From Paramacrobiotus richtersi (lineage: Eukaryota > Tardigrada > Eutardigrada > Parachela > Macrobiotidae): a stretch of 22,234 nt of DNA. The translations under genes were made by a program, and so were the position numbers. The notes beneath the pieces were generated by a model. That model had not been told where the DNA came from, made no database searches, and saw only the letters and a program-made list of their open reading frames with translations. The stretch covers positions 1 through 22,234 of the forward strand of contig JAQGAU010000975.1 of the NCBI GenBank assembly GCA_034698045.1, given 5' to 3'. How positions within the stretch are numbered: the first letter of the stretch is position 1; each line of letters starts with the position of its first letter. Below, piece by piece: positions 7,762 through 17,038 of this stretch.

Positions 7762-10700
7762 TTATACCGTCGTACTGGCTTCTTGGTTTTTGTTCCAGTT
7801 CGCTTCGGCTTCTTTCTTCTGCTGTTCTTTGGCTAATAATACGATGTCGGCAAATGCGCTTTTGAACGGACGTGCCCGACCGGCAGAGGTACCAGGAATA
7901 GCTGCCCTAGGATCATGTGTAAAATTATAACGTCCAGGAGGAACTGTTTCTCTCGTATTTCTTCGCGGATTGTTCGCTCCATCGCCCCAGCGGGGAACAG
8001 CACTGGGAGCAAGGAGAGGTGTGCGCGATACGTCATGCATCGACTGGGCAATAACCTGTGGATAACGGACCTTTCAAATTCCAATCAACTACCTAATTAT
8101 TTGTATTAATACTGCAGTAAAGACAACACTGCAGACGTAAGCGCTATTACAGATTATCTAAGATCAACGAACACGGTGAAAAACAACAGAGTAAGGGGTA
8201 TTAAGAGAAAGCACACCACGCCATAAAAATACCTTTAAGAGCGAAAACCAGCAGGAAGACTGTCAGAGCGACGCAACATCTATATCCCGATGAAAACGAA
8301 TCCCGATAAACACACACGCCCCACACCCAAGGAGTAACCGTAATCACCCAGTAAAATGCACGCACAAACACAACATACCGATTTGCGCAGGGTTCCGTAA
8401 ACGTCTGGATGCTCTTCTTCATATTTCTTATCCTACACATAAACTATTTGAAAATGTAATCGACACAAAGTCTTGCGAAAAGGATATACCATTCGGTGAA
8501 TCAAACAGCTTCCGGGAATCCATACCAGTAACGTCAGTATAATTACCGCTCCCACAATATTATTTCTCAAAAATCCAGCTGGAAAGCACAAACGCTGTTA
8601 TAAAGAAATTCATCAATTGTCTTAATGTTAACGTTTCGAAGTTTGCACTGCTTACCAAAATTGCTAAAATCGATGCGTTCGATAACCAACCAGACCCTGG
8701 CCACAAAATCCACTGAAGTCTTCATGCAGACTCCCTGTCGATTAAAAAAGCCACATGATGCGCAAAAATACTCGAAAAATGTTTAATACCAAATGTCACA
8801 ATGACGAAGATCTGGGCCAAAATTTAACGCGGCGAAATTAAAATACCGAGAAAAACCGTTACCTGTTTACAAGTGCCCTGTATGCAAGCCCGACCATTCG
8901 GCACAGAGTGGTACTCCTTCCGACCTTTTGAGAAGTCATATGGCTCGCAAGTTTCGTTGGGTCTCCGGCAGCAGACGAGGCAAGATTCCAGTACTATAAG
9001 ACAAATTCAAACTGAGCCTTCTTAAAACAAATCCTCACTCAGCTGAAATGGCGGAAAAAAATGCAATGTGAATTTACTGGATTTAGAAAGGAATGACAAT
9101 GAATTTCATTCATTTATTTACTCGTTTATTCGTGCATTAGCCAGAAAAATTTCAGATCAGAATCGCTTACTGTTATCGCAGACGCACGAAATAAATCCTT
9201 TTGTTTCACAGAATGACAAACATTGTCCAGCACGGCACTGTCCCCTAGAATAAAAATCAAAAGTCATATTACAAATTCATAAAATATATCCGAACGTCTA
9301 ACCCATCAAGACAAAACTGTCCATCCGCAGCCGGCGGTGGCGCCGGACACTCGGCCGTTCCACCTGTACATCTGGAACTGCCCAGACAAAAATCCTGCTG
9401 TGCTTGGAAACACTCTTTCCCCAGCTTGGAAAATGTGCAGTTCTCACAGCACGGCGAATTGCGATTACTGCGGAAACCAATAGTTTCACGGCAAAACACG
9501 CGACAAACGGTGAAGCGGCATACCTGCACTGCGCGGTCGGGCGCAGTCTACAATGAGGGTCACAGCACCAGTCTTGACCCTCCAGACCAGCGAAACCGAC
9601 ATCGCACTCTTCCCCGTCCTCGACCAAGAAGTTACCACATAACGATCGTTGCGGTCCTGCACAAGTTTTTACGACGTTTAAAAGTTGGGAATATTAATGA
9701 TTTCTGCAAGCGTTAGCACACAAACACAAACCAAACTTACTCTGAAAGCACGCTGGTGATTTTCCCAGTAAAACATCCCGGATGGATCGCCGACTGCACG
9801 GAGAAAAGAACTATACAAGCAAAAAACGGTAAAATAAAATCCATGTTTACCTTTTTAAGATAATATATTTATTAATAATCCAATGCACTGTACATATTTA
9901 CCCTATTGTTTGTTTCCAGCCCAGTCACTGAGTACATGTACATCAGGTATCGTCCACCATCTTTCGAGTCCGGCGTGCATTCTCGGGTTTCCTGGAATTC
10001 AGAAAGTACGGAATTCAGAAAGTACAACTATTTCTGGGGATGGGAACGCTGTAAACCTGACACACATAGTAATAAATTAACTCGAACAAAACGAATTAAT
10101 ACGAGCAGAATTCATTTGTAAAGACCTGTTGAACATATGCACATCACGTTAACAATAATGGAAAAAGCCCATTTTCTCGATTAATCGGGCCATACCGGAT
10201 CATGCTGACTGCCCCAATTGTGTCCCAGTTCATGTGCGGTTACTAGCTCCATTTCACGAGTAATGACGATCTGATTGAACTGATTCCGCGCGCTCGTTAA
10301 TCCCGAATTCAAATACAGATGCCGACCCTCTTTTTCGTATGCTAAACATAAGCTTGTGTTAGTCTGGTTGAAAATAAATACATTTACGACTACCAAACGT
10401 TCAAGAATGTAGCTAGAGCAAAACTCGAACAAGGAACATTCAACCGCGGCGTCCTCAGCTCAGCCACGATCGTAGCAAAACTTCAAAGAATAATTAAGCA
10501 CATTTCACGTACGCGCAGAGCAAATTCCTCCAGCAGAACCTCGCCGTCCATTGCCAACATACGCCAGACCAAGAACACCAGCCTCGAGCACCTGATCCGT
10601 GAATAAATGAGCCAAACAAAAATTTTGGTGATCAGGATCGCGGCTAAACAACTGCAAAAATTGCATAGATTCCCACTCAATGCAGGAAGGGGACAACGTT

Positions 10701-12633
10701 TAACAAAACCCACATCTAGAATTTCTTTGGAATCTCCCCGTGTGGTCACATCGTTATAATGAGCTTCCCCATCCTTGGTGCGGGTTGGCTCCGTCAGCAC
10801 ATTAATGGCTTGAATGACAAATCCATACCCGAGTAACGGATCCTTTTCGTGGCCTTCGTTCCAGTTGGTGGAGTTGTAAACTGCGTTCACGCGGTCAATG
10901 ATATTGATCTGCACAGAAAAGTTGTCACAATCCACACAGCGTAATTTCTGTAACAAACAACAGAAGTTTTATATTGATTTACCAAATAGTTGACCGTTCT
11001 TTTCATGCTCTTGCCACCGATGGAATTATAAAACCGATGATCAGCCACTATGCGCATCCCACACCGGGTGTGGGTGGGCATAAATGTCGGGATCTGGCGC
11101 CTGTTACGAATGAATGGGAAGTCATCAGCGAGGCTGAATGCATCATCTGAAAACCAAATTCGCCCGGTTTTTGTCATCCCAGACTGCTTTTTCGACGTAA
11201 AAGGCGGTCAGCTTTACCGACTGCAACAGCGCCACATCGACTTTCGTTTCGTTCAACTGAGTCGTCTAAAATGATATCTGATTTCCGGTAGACCAAGGTT
11301 GCACCGTCAACGTCAGGCAAGTGAAGATCTGCTGGCTGCAACAAGATGCTCCAGTCAGACTGATCAACAGGTAATGCTATCTATGAAAAGTGAAAACTTA
11401 CCTCAAAGTAATAAGTTTCACCTGTCGTACGCACGGATCCGGTGAACTGGTTATCTTCAATGTGCAGGTTAATTTCCGAATTTTTTTCGCCTAGATCGAC
11501 ACAGCTTTATTAAAGTTAAAAAACCGTTCGCATCAACTGGAGTAAACATATATTCCAACTTTAAAACGGAAAGAACTGTTCACTCACGAAAAGGATTCAT
11601 TTAGTACCGTTTTATAATAAATTTCTTCGAATTTATTCAGTCGAAGTTTGCATTATTTTCGGTTAACTAACATAATGAATTGATGCGTCAGATTTTACAT
11701 CCTAATTTAAATATTGCAACAGTACCATTTTGTGGCCAACAGATAAATAAGTAACCGCAAATTTTGGTTCTGTGTTTCCTAATAAAGTGGAGTCAAAAAC
11801 ATTCCCGATACCGGTAGAAAACAGAACTTGCTATGTCCAACGAGATAGTGAATCATAGTTAAATGTTCTACATATATACCAAACACATGGCCGCCATAAA
11901 ACGCCTCCGTATTGACATAAAACGGCCTAGCAGTCCCGTTGCCATCCACAGCAGCGAATTCAACGTCTGACAGGAAGAGACCCGTTTTTGGCGTCAGGGT
12001 TAAACGGAAATTTCTGAAGAAGAAAATTAGCATATTTTGCAAATATTCAGTAAAAAACAGCACATGTCATAAATCAATTTTTACGAAAGCACTCAGAATA
12101 CGAAGCAATCGAAGGCCCTACACTCTACAGGTAATTAACGAGCAAGCAGACGAAATACACCACCGCCATTGACAATCTTAAAGGAAAATTAATTACTAAC
12201 CACAACAGACAAAATTAATATCACATCAGTTGGTTCTTTGGGCAGAAAGCGAGTACTTTATTAGGGTATAATATTTGCACGTTTGGATGCATGAACCCTT
12301 ACTTGCCAAGAGCGGAAAATCTCACGTCGGCCATTTTATTATACTGGTTCGAACTAGGATGAATGGCACGTTTGGTGATTTTATGTGAGACATCTTCAGA
12401 TTTGAGCAGATCAAATCCTCGCAAACGGCCGCTGAGCAAACCTAGCAAAAAGTTACAAACATATATTCAACAAGCCAGCGACTGGCGAAAAATCCAGAAT
12501 AGTTGTCCTCACCTGCATGCGCACAATTCTGAGCGACTAACATAATCAGAACAATCTTATTCATCAATGAAAAATAATGCGTTGCGCTTGAATCCAAGCC
12601 GGAGGAATTAGACGGGCTCCTCCGAAAACCCAT
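7762..12633 (-). CDS. ADAM17: ADAM17/TACE membrane-anchored metalloprotease, 19 exons
   Basis: Nineteen phase-matched exons give 807 aa (human 824): 12633-12513, 12441-12303, 12013-11880, 11490-11402, 11335-11218, 11146-10983, 10908-10714, 10651-10513, 10341-10196, 9991-9902, 9810-9741, 9656-9524, 9467-9303, 9244-9171, 8993-8863, 8734-8656, 8578-8490, 8432-8379 and 8055-7762. Residues 24-40 form a signal peptide after a 23-aa leader; the Met at 24 is an alternative start. The prodomain ends with a cysteine switch (SRCGA, Cys195) and a furin-type site RNRR (214-217). The catalytic domain holds the zinc motif [11 protein letters not shown] (403-413) and a Met-turn (YLMY, about 432). Next come a disintegrin domain (about 469-567), a Cys-rich membrane-proximal domain with SCLVCC, a juxtamembrane CANDIS-like helix, a TM segment (about 670-690, [18 protein letters not shown]) and a ~115-aa tail. 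The order, the NNIVG start of the TM segment and the absence of an EGF repeat separate it from other ADAMs. The enzyme sheds membrane proteins such as TNF-type and EGFR ligands and Notch. Confidence 0.96.
9994..10025 (-). repeat. Perfect 16-bp tandem duplication abutting an ADAM17 splice acceptor
   Basis: On the + strand GGAATTCAGAAAGTAC occurs twice back to back (9994-10009 and 10010-10025). Read in gene orientation this duplicates the sequence immediately before the acceptor AG of exon 10, including its short pyrimidine run and a CTGAAT that could serve as a branch point. The copies are identical. Confidence 0.9.
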
Positions 12634-12987
12634 TGTGAAAAATAGTTCCAAATGGCAGACGTTTCACGATGTCTGATCTCGTTACTGTACTAGTACTGCA
12701 GTTACAAAATGACAAAAAGAAATCATTTTACTGACTTACATTTATTGTAAATAATATAAAGGAACCAATTAAGGACGCAAGGCGTAATTATAAATTATTC
12801 TGCGGAAAAATGCTGTCTTGCAGCTTTTATTGAATTCAAATGAAAATTTCTAACGATCGGAGCACTCATCGTTGTCTAATGTCTACATGATGAGTCATGT
12901 TTTGTTCTCATTATTGTGGCTGCCAAGAGTCTATGGTATGATAGCGCTCTCGATTTGGCGGCAGGTTTGATTCAATATCTTCCGCGA

Positions 12988-12995
12988 TGACGTCA
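12988..12995. promoter_or_regulatory. Consensus CRE/ATF site
   Basis: TGACGTCA is the full palindromic CREB/ATF consensus. It lies in the intergenic region upstream of ADAM17 and could act in that promoter. A single 8-mer match has little weight alone. Confidence 0.3.
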
Positions 12996-13113
12996 TAGCT
13001 GGTGAAATCACAATTTTTCTGAACGCGTTGGGAACACTGGGAAGTTTTGATTGGTATTTGTTAGCAATAAAATATAAGTAGGAAAAGTATTCCCGAAGAG
13101 CATCACAGTTTCG

Positions 13114-13119
13114 TTTATT
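13114..13119 (-). promoter_or_regulatory. Candidate poly(A) signal of LDAH
   Basis: AATAAA on the - strand, 124 nt downstream of the LDAH stop codon. Confidence 0.4.
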
Positions 13120-13242
13120 CCTGATATTCATTTTTTGTTTGCAAACGTACACAAGTTATAAGCCTAGCACATTACCAATTGTTAAGACGTGAAATCGAAA
13201 CAAACTTTAACTGCTCTAAAATAAACTGATAAATACTAACAT

Positions 13243-14377
13243 CTACAAAATCCAGTCCGCAACAAGTCGCGCGACCGGCACTGAGTGTCTCAAAACAAAA
13301 GCATGCTCAAAACCCTTATCACAGAGGTGAAATTGCCCTTCCGGAAATAATTGCTTGATATTGGCATGAAAATCCACCGGACACCATTGATCACGACTTC
13401 CGTAGTATAAAACTGTACGCGTAACGTGTCGCTCCATTAATGCAGTATCAAGCTCTCCAACTTGGTCCATCTCATCTTTAGCCATTAATATACTATTTCG
13501 AAAACTGTGGATATTGGTCAGATTTCTGACCGCATCAAAATGATGATCGGCCATTCCAGGACCGTACCAGCGAAACAACACCCGGTGTAACCTCTCTGGC
13601 AGCCATGATAAGCCGTAAACGGTCAAAAACAGCAGCCAGCGGAAATATTTGAGAATCGGTGTATATATACGCCCATGAGGGGTTATGGCCATTCGTTCAA
13701 TGGTTGGGAAGAGGCCAATTATGCGCAGTTTTTTATGCGACCAAGAAGTCTTTAACAACGCATCCACAACTTTGAGGCTGATAAATGTCCCAATCGAATG
13801 CCCGATGAACACAATTTCCTCAATATTATGCGGAGCAAAGTGCCGAATGAAGCTGACTTTGTGCGCAATTTGGAAATCCAGTTCGGGGTAAGAGTTACCA
13901 TCTATACCATTATAAAACAAACCGATGCAACTTGTCATATTCCTGCTCGTGTTTATGTTATGCGTGCATTTTGGTATTCGTTAATTCAGTTCAGATACCG
14001 AAGTTTTCTTTTGGCAGATCAGGATGGAATACATGTCCGGCATGTGATATTCCCCATACAACATTCCGCTGGGTTGCGCCGAGAAATTCCCAAAGGGAAA
14101 GTGCGAACTCCTCATAGAACTGGATACTTCCGGGATTACCTATTCAGAGTGCCATTCGTAAGATTTCGAAGGGCGTGCGGAAAAAAATTGCATCTTGACA
14201 CCTACCGGGAATGATTAAGATCATCCGTTGCGAATCGACATTCGAGTTCAGGGAATCTTTTCCTGTCTGCGTGGGGAGGTTCGGGGTATCGCAGTCAATT
14301 CTTAACAGCAATGTTCGGATGCTCATTACATCCTGCCATTCATACCGAGGAAAACCCTTTTGAATGTACGCGGCCAT
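13243..14377 (-). CDS. LDAH: LDAH, lipid droplet-associated hydrolase
   Basis: Three exons (14377-14206, 14139-13999 and 13901-13243) join in phase to 323 aa, against 325 aa in human LDAH. The oxyanion region ILIIPGNPGSIQFYEEFALS spans the first intron, followed by WGISHAGHVFHP. The nucleophile elbow GHSIG places Ser at residue 140, Asp in YYGSRDQWCP is near 275, and His in FEHAF is near 304, completing the alpha/beta-hydrolase triad. LFPTIERMAITPHGRIYTP and PEGQFHLCDK are family signatures. A hydrophobic stretch (residues about 180-200, FRWLLFLTVYGLSWLP) corresponds to the segment that docks the protein on lipid droplets. In mammals LDAH affects cholesterol ester and triglyceride turnover on droplets. 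The third exon's acceptor (TATAG) is chosen by phase, because an alternative AG upstream would bring in a stop. The start ATG is followed by 51 residues before the first core strand, as expected. Confidence 0.95.
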
Positions 14378-15225
14378 CGACGCTACTTATAAACCCACAT
14401 ATATATAATTTGCAATTTCTTTTACGACGTAAGTGTAATAGGTCGTTGATTGTATTCATCTGATGGAGAACTTCCATGTGGGTGGCGAATAGATCTTCGA
14501 TGTGAACATAATAAACACCACAGTCTGTCTGCTGTCATACTGTTATTATGTTGCCATATTACAGGCTTATGTTGTTTCATAAACACGCTGCATGTAGTAG
14601 TACATGAGTACTATGCATCTTTCTGTTTGTACTTCATAGTACGCACTTCTGCGTATGGTTGGAAACCTGGGACACCGACGAATGCTTATCCATATCAAAA
14701 TTTGTTATGTCAGATCAGGTGATAATGCTATTGATCTCGAGCACCACATAATTAACAGATTACGTAGACAGTGTAAATTTTCCGCAGTTTCCGGGAGATC
14801 GGAGCACAGAACTGCACAGTGCTTGCAAGTACCGTATATATATGTACCCTATAGCTAGCCTGGTCCGCAAGCGAGATAAAATACAGGTATCAAATTCTTA
14901 TTGTTCGACGTTATACAGTTCAGAAAGCGTTGTCACTTTTACGGCAAACCCATACGTATGATGGATCGAACAGATACAGCGTTGGTTTGGTTTCATTTCT
15001 GTTTCTCTAATTTTTCTTGTATCTGCATAGTTTAGATAAGCAGACAGCGATCGAGTATATCGAGCTTGACCGCTCATAAATTGATGAACAAGGACAGAGA
15101 TGAAAATATCGCAGCAGAAAAAAAGATATTGCTCGTGTTAGATGTTTCTAGAATTGTACTGTAAATACTCCAGTTATCGTATGTGCTTTTCTACTTTCTA
15201 GCTTGATCAAATACTTTAAAGTTTG
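14378..15225. other. Gap between LDAH and the TMEM218-like gene
   Basis: This 848-bp stretch holds the LDAH 5' region and the TMEM218-like 3' region, both on the - strand. Open frames on the + strand between 14450 and 14858 have no recognisable domain and I do not call them. A short inverted repeat (GTACTATG near 14609, CATAGTAC near 14635) and a TATATATA stretch near 14836 are the only structures seen. Confidence 0.4.
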
Positions 15226-15878
15226 TTATTTTATAGTCGGTTGATGCGATCGGTCTGTGGTCCCACTTGCGGTCGAGCTCCATTTTCTTTTCGCTAATGT
15301 GGAAGGACCTGACCGACGGAACTGCATCTTTTGTGGGCGTACAGTCTCTAAGCATGTTTGCCAAACAAAAACTCCGCCGGCAAGTAGAGCCAAAACGCCA
15401 CCGACAACCAGGAAAGCGATACGAATGTACCGATAATTTCTCGCAAATTTCTAAAAAAACAGAACTGCATGTTTTGTTATGGAATGTCAGCAACCGGCAA
15501 AACTGACTGCAACAGTGGACAACCACGATCGAAAATTCATGGTAACTTACCAAAACGTAACGGTCGTCGTTGATTCGTTCGTAAGTTTCCGCTTCGACTT
15601 CCTTGCTGGGATATCTCGGATAAAGAGTAATAATTAGGGTCACTATTACCGGTATCAAGAGGATAGGCGCCAACACGGTCGCAGAACTATATAAAAAAAA
15701 TCAGTGACGTTTAAAACTGTCGGCCAGCGGTACTCTTTCAATAGTTACGGCATTTGGATGCGAATTCTTACATGCTTCGGGCACGAATGGCGCGTATACC
15801 GACAAAGAACACAATCAAGAATCCTACCCACACGCCAATCAGAATCCAGATACCAGTCCCGAGCTGTGGGGAATCCAT
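15226..15878 (-). CDS. TMEM218: TMEM218-like ciliary transition-zone membrane protein
   Basis: Three exons (15878-15772, 15686-15551 and 15450-15226) join in phase to 155 aa. There are three predicted TM segments: about residues 8-27 (GIWILIGVWVGFLIVFFVGI), 38-58 (TVLAPILLIPVIVTLIITLY) and 91-110 (IAFLVVGGVLALLAGGVFVW). The stretch LYPRYPSKEVEAETYERIND followed by RYVL matches the TMEM218 signature between TM2 and TM3 (LFPR.....PEVEV..VDDFFIGRYVL). TMEM218 is a small ciliary transition-zone protein of the TMEM67/tectonic network, mutated in Joubert-type ciliopathies. The human protein has 115 aa; this one has an extra basic, Ser/Thr-rich C-terminal tail of about 40 residues. The family call rests on TM layout plus that one signature, so it is less certain than its neighbours. 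It diverges from UQCC1, which starts 1.16 kb away on the other strand. Confidence 0.72.
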
Positions 15879-17038
15879 AATTTTATTGCTGTATTGCTAC
15901 ATAACGCTTCCCGAAGAATGCGTATACTTTGTATACTGCACTTGAAAATGCTTAAACGATCAATTACAAATCCGGAAGGAAGCAACATTGACCTTATAAT
16001 TACAACACGCACCAATTCTAATAAGTACCAGTTCTCTCGTACACAGTAAATATAAGGATAATTCTGCACATACATAACAACTAATGTTACGATGTTACCA
16101 TCATGATCAGATGGTTTATATTATTATTATTGGGGTGCCCAGCCATGCTTAATAGCTTTGCATTACCTGTACATTGTGGCAGTTCAGTTATTCAAAAGCG
16201 CGTATCGTCATAAGCTTGCAAGTTTATGTAAATCGATAAAGCGTGCGATCGAAACTGACTGTGAAGTGTGAGGAATCTATTGCACAAGCACTGCAGTTGA
16301 TGCACGTGTGGTTGTCGATACTGCGAAGTATTCAAACGATGGCTGATATGACAGTAATATCCTGCCAAATTAAAATCATAATATTCTTCCATTTTGATTG
16401 CTTTCAGAGCTCAGAAAAACGGTAGCAAGGCCTACGGAGTCTGAATATAAATGCAAACTGTTTTATTATTCTTTTGTAACTTACTGATATGATTGTTTTT
16501 AAATTGGTTTGCCAGTTGAACATAGCGACCTGCTTTGGCCCATAGGTGATGCAATGCATTCTACCTGTAAATTCGACTGAAAATGTTGTAAAACTCTAAT
16601 AAAATGCAGATCCACACCGGAATTTTAACGAAACGCCCATACCGAAACTTCAAAACGAAAGTACGGAAAGTTGTTAACAAAAACAAATCAAGCCGGCCTT
16701 AAATCATAAACTTTCTGCTGGTAGAATACGCAAACATGTGCGGCGGCAGTTACGTTCCTGACAGTCGGCTTATAAAAATTTTTTTTTTAAGATAGCAGAT
16801 AGCTTCTAGTTTTTATTTTTTTGGTACCGTGATAAATGCTCCGTGCGGTCTGTTTCGGAGACTGTTCGTAGTTTTGACGTTAACGATCTTTAGTCGGATG
16901 ATCTTAATTGACCACAGAATGGAAACTCAGGATCTGTCAATGCGGTAGATTCAGGTGTATTACATCGCGATCGCCTCCTTGAGCTGAAAGATTGTGGACT
17001 TCCCTTCACTTCTGGGGGGAAATCTCAGGTTGCTCACT
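15879..17038. promoter_or_regulatory. Divergent upstream region of TMEM218-like and UQCC1
   Basis: I see no coding exon in these 1,160 bp. There is a short TTA microsatellite near 16117-16132, and TATAAAA at 16771-16777 followed by a run of T, about 265 bp upstream of the UQCC1 ATG. Frames around 16190-16425 on both strands lack motifs and paired splice sites. Confidence 0.4.

Larger units (their letters stand above)
12652..13242. promoter_or_regulatory. ADAM17 upstream region and LDAH 3' region
   Basis: No gene is supported in this 590-bp gap. It holds the ADAM17 promoter (gene on - strand) and the LDAH 3' end. A perfect CRE/ATF palindrome TGACGTCA lies at 12988-12995, about 355 bp upstream of the ADAM17 ATG. 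TTTATT at 13114-13119 is an AATAAA on the - strand, 124 nt after the LDAH stop. Confidence 0.45.

Noticed and set aside
7762-8040. Independent small soluble protein of 92 aa
   Set aside because: It is the last coding exon of ADAM17. An acceptor 15 nt before its ATG joins it in phase to the juxtamembrane exon.
8201-8440. Separate 79-aa one-TM protein on the - strand
   Set aside because: It is read-through of ADAM17 exon 18 into the next intron in another frame. The true frame ends at a GTATGT donor and continues the ADAM17 tail.
10676-10713. A 38-nt intron between ADAM17 exons 7 and 8
   Set aside because: It is in phase, but the acceptor lacks a pyrimidine tract next to the AG. The acceptor TTTTTGCAG gives a 62-nt intron and the join KEILDLFSRD, which aligns without gaps to human KMLLEQFSFD.
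11381-11401. A 21-nt intron between ADAM17 exons 4 and 5, using the first TAG after the donor
   Set aside because: It is too short to splice. The acceptor at the next TTGTTGCAG gives a 66-nt intron, keeps phase and restores the family's residue order after YYFE.
12931-13152. 73-codon frame on the - strand between ADAM17 and LDAH
   Set aside because: It has no motif, no paired splice sites and a biased Asn/Lys/Ile composition. It lies in an intergenic region.
14450-14858. Two overlapping + strand frames (90 and 67 codons)
   Set aside because: They are Cys/His-rich but match no family I know. They lie between well-defined - strand genes and lack a supporting splice or poly(A) context.
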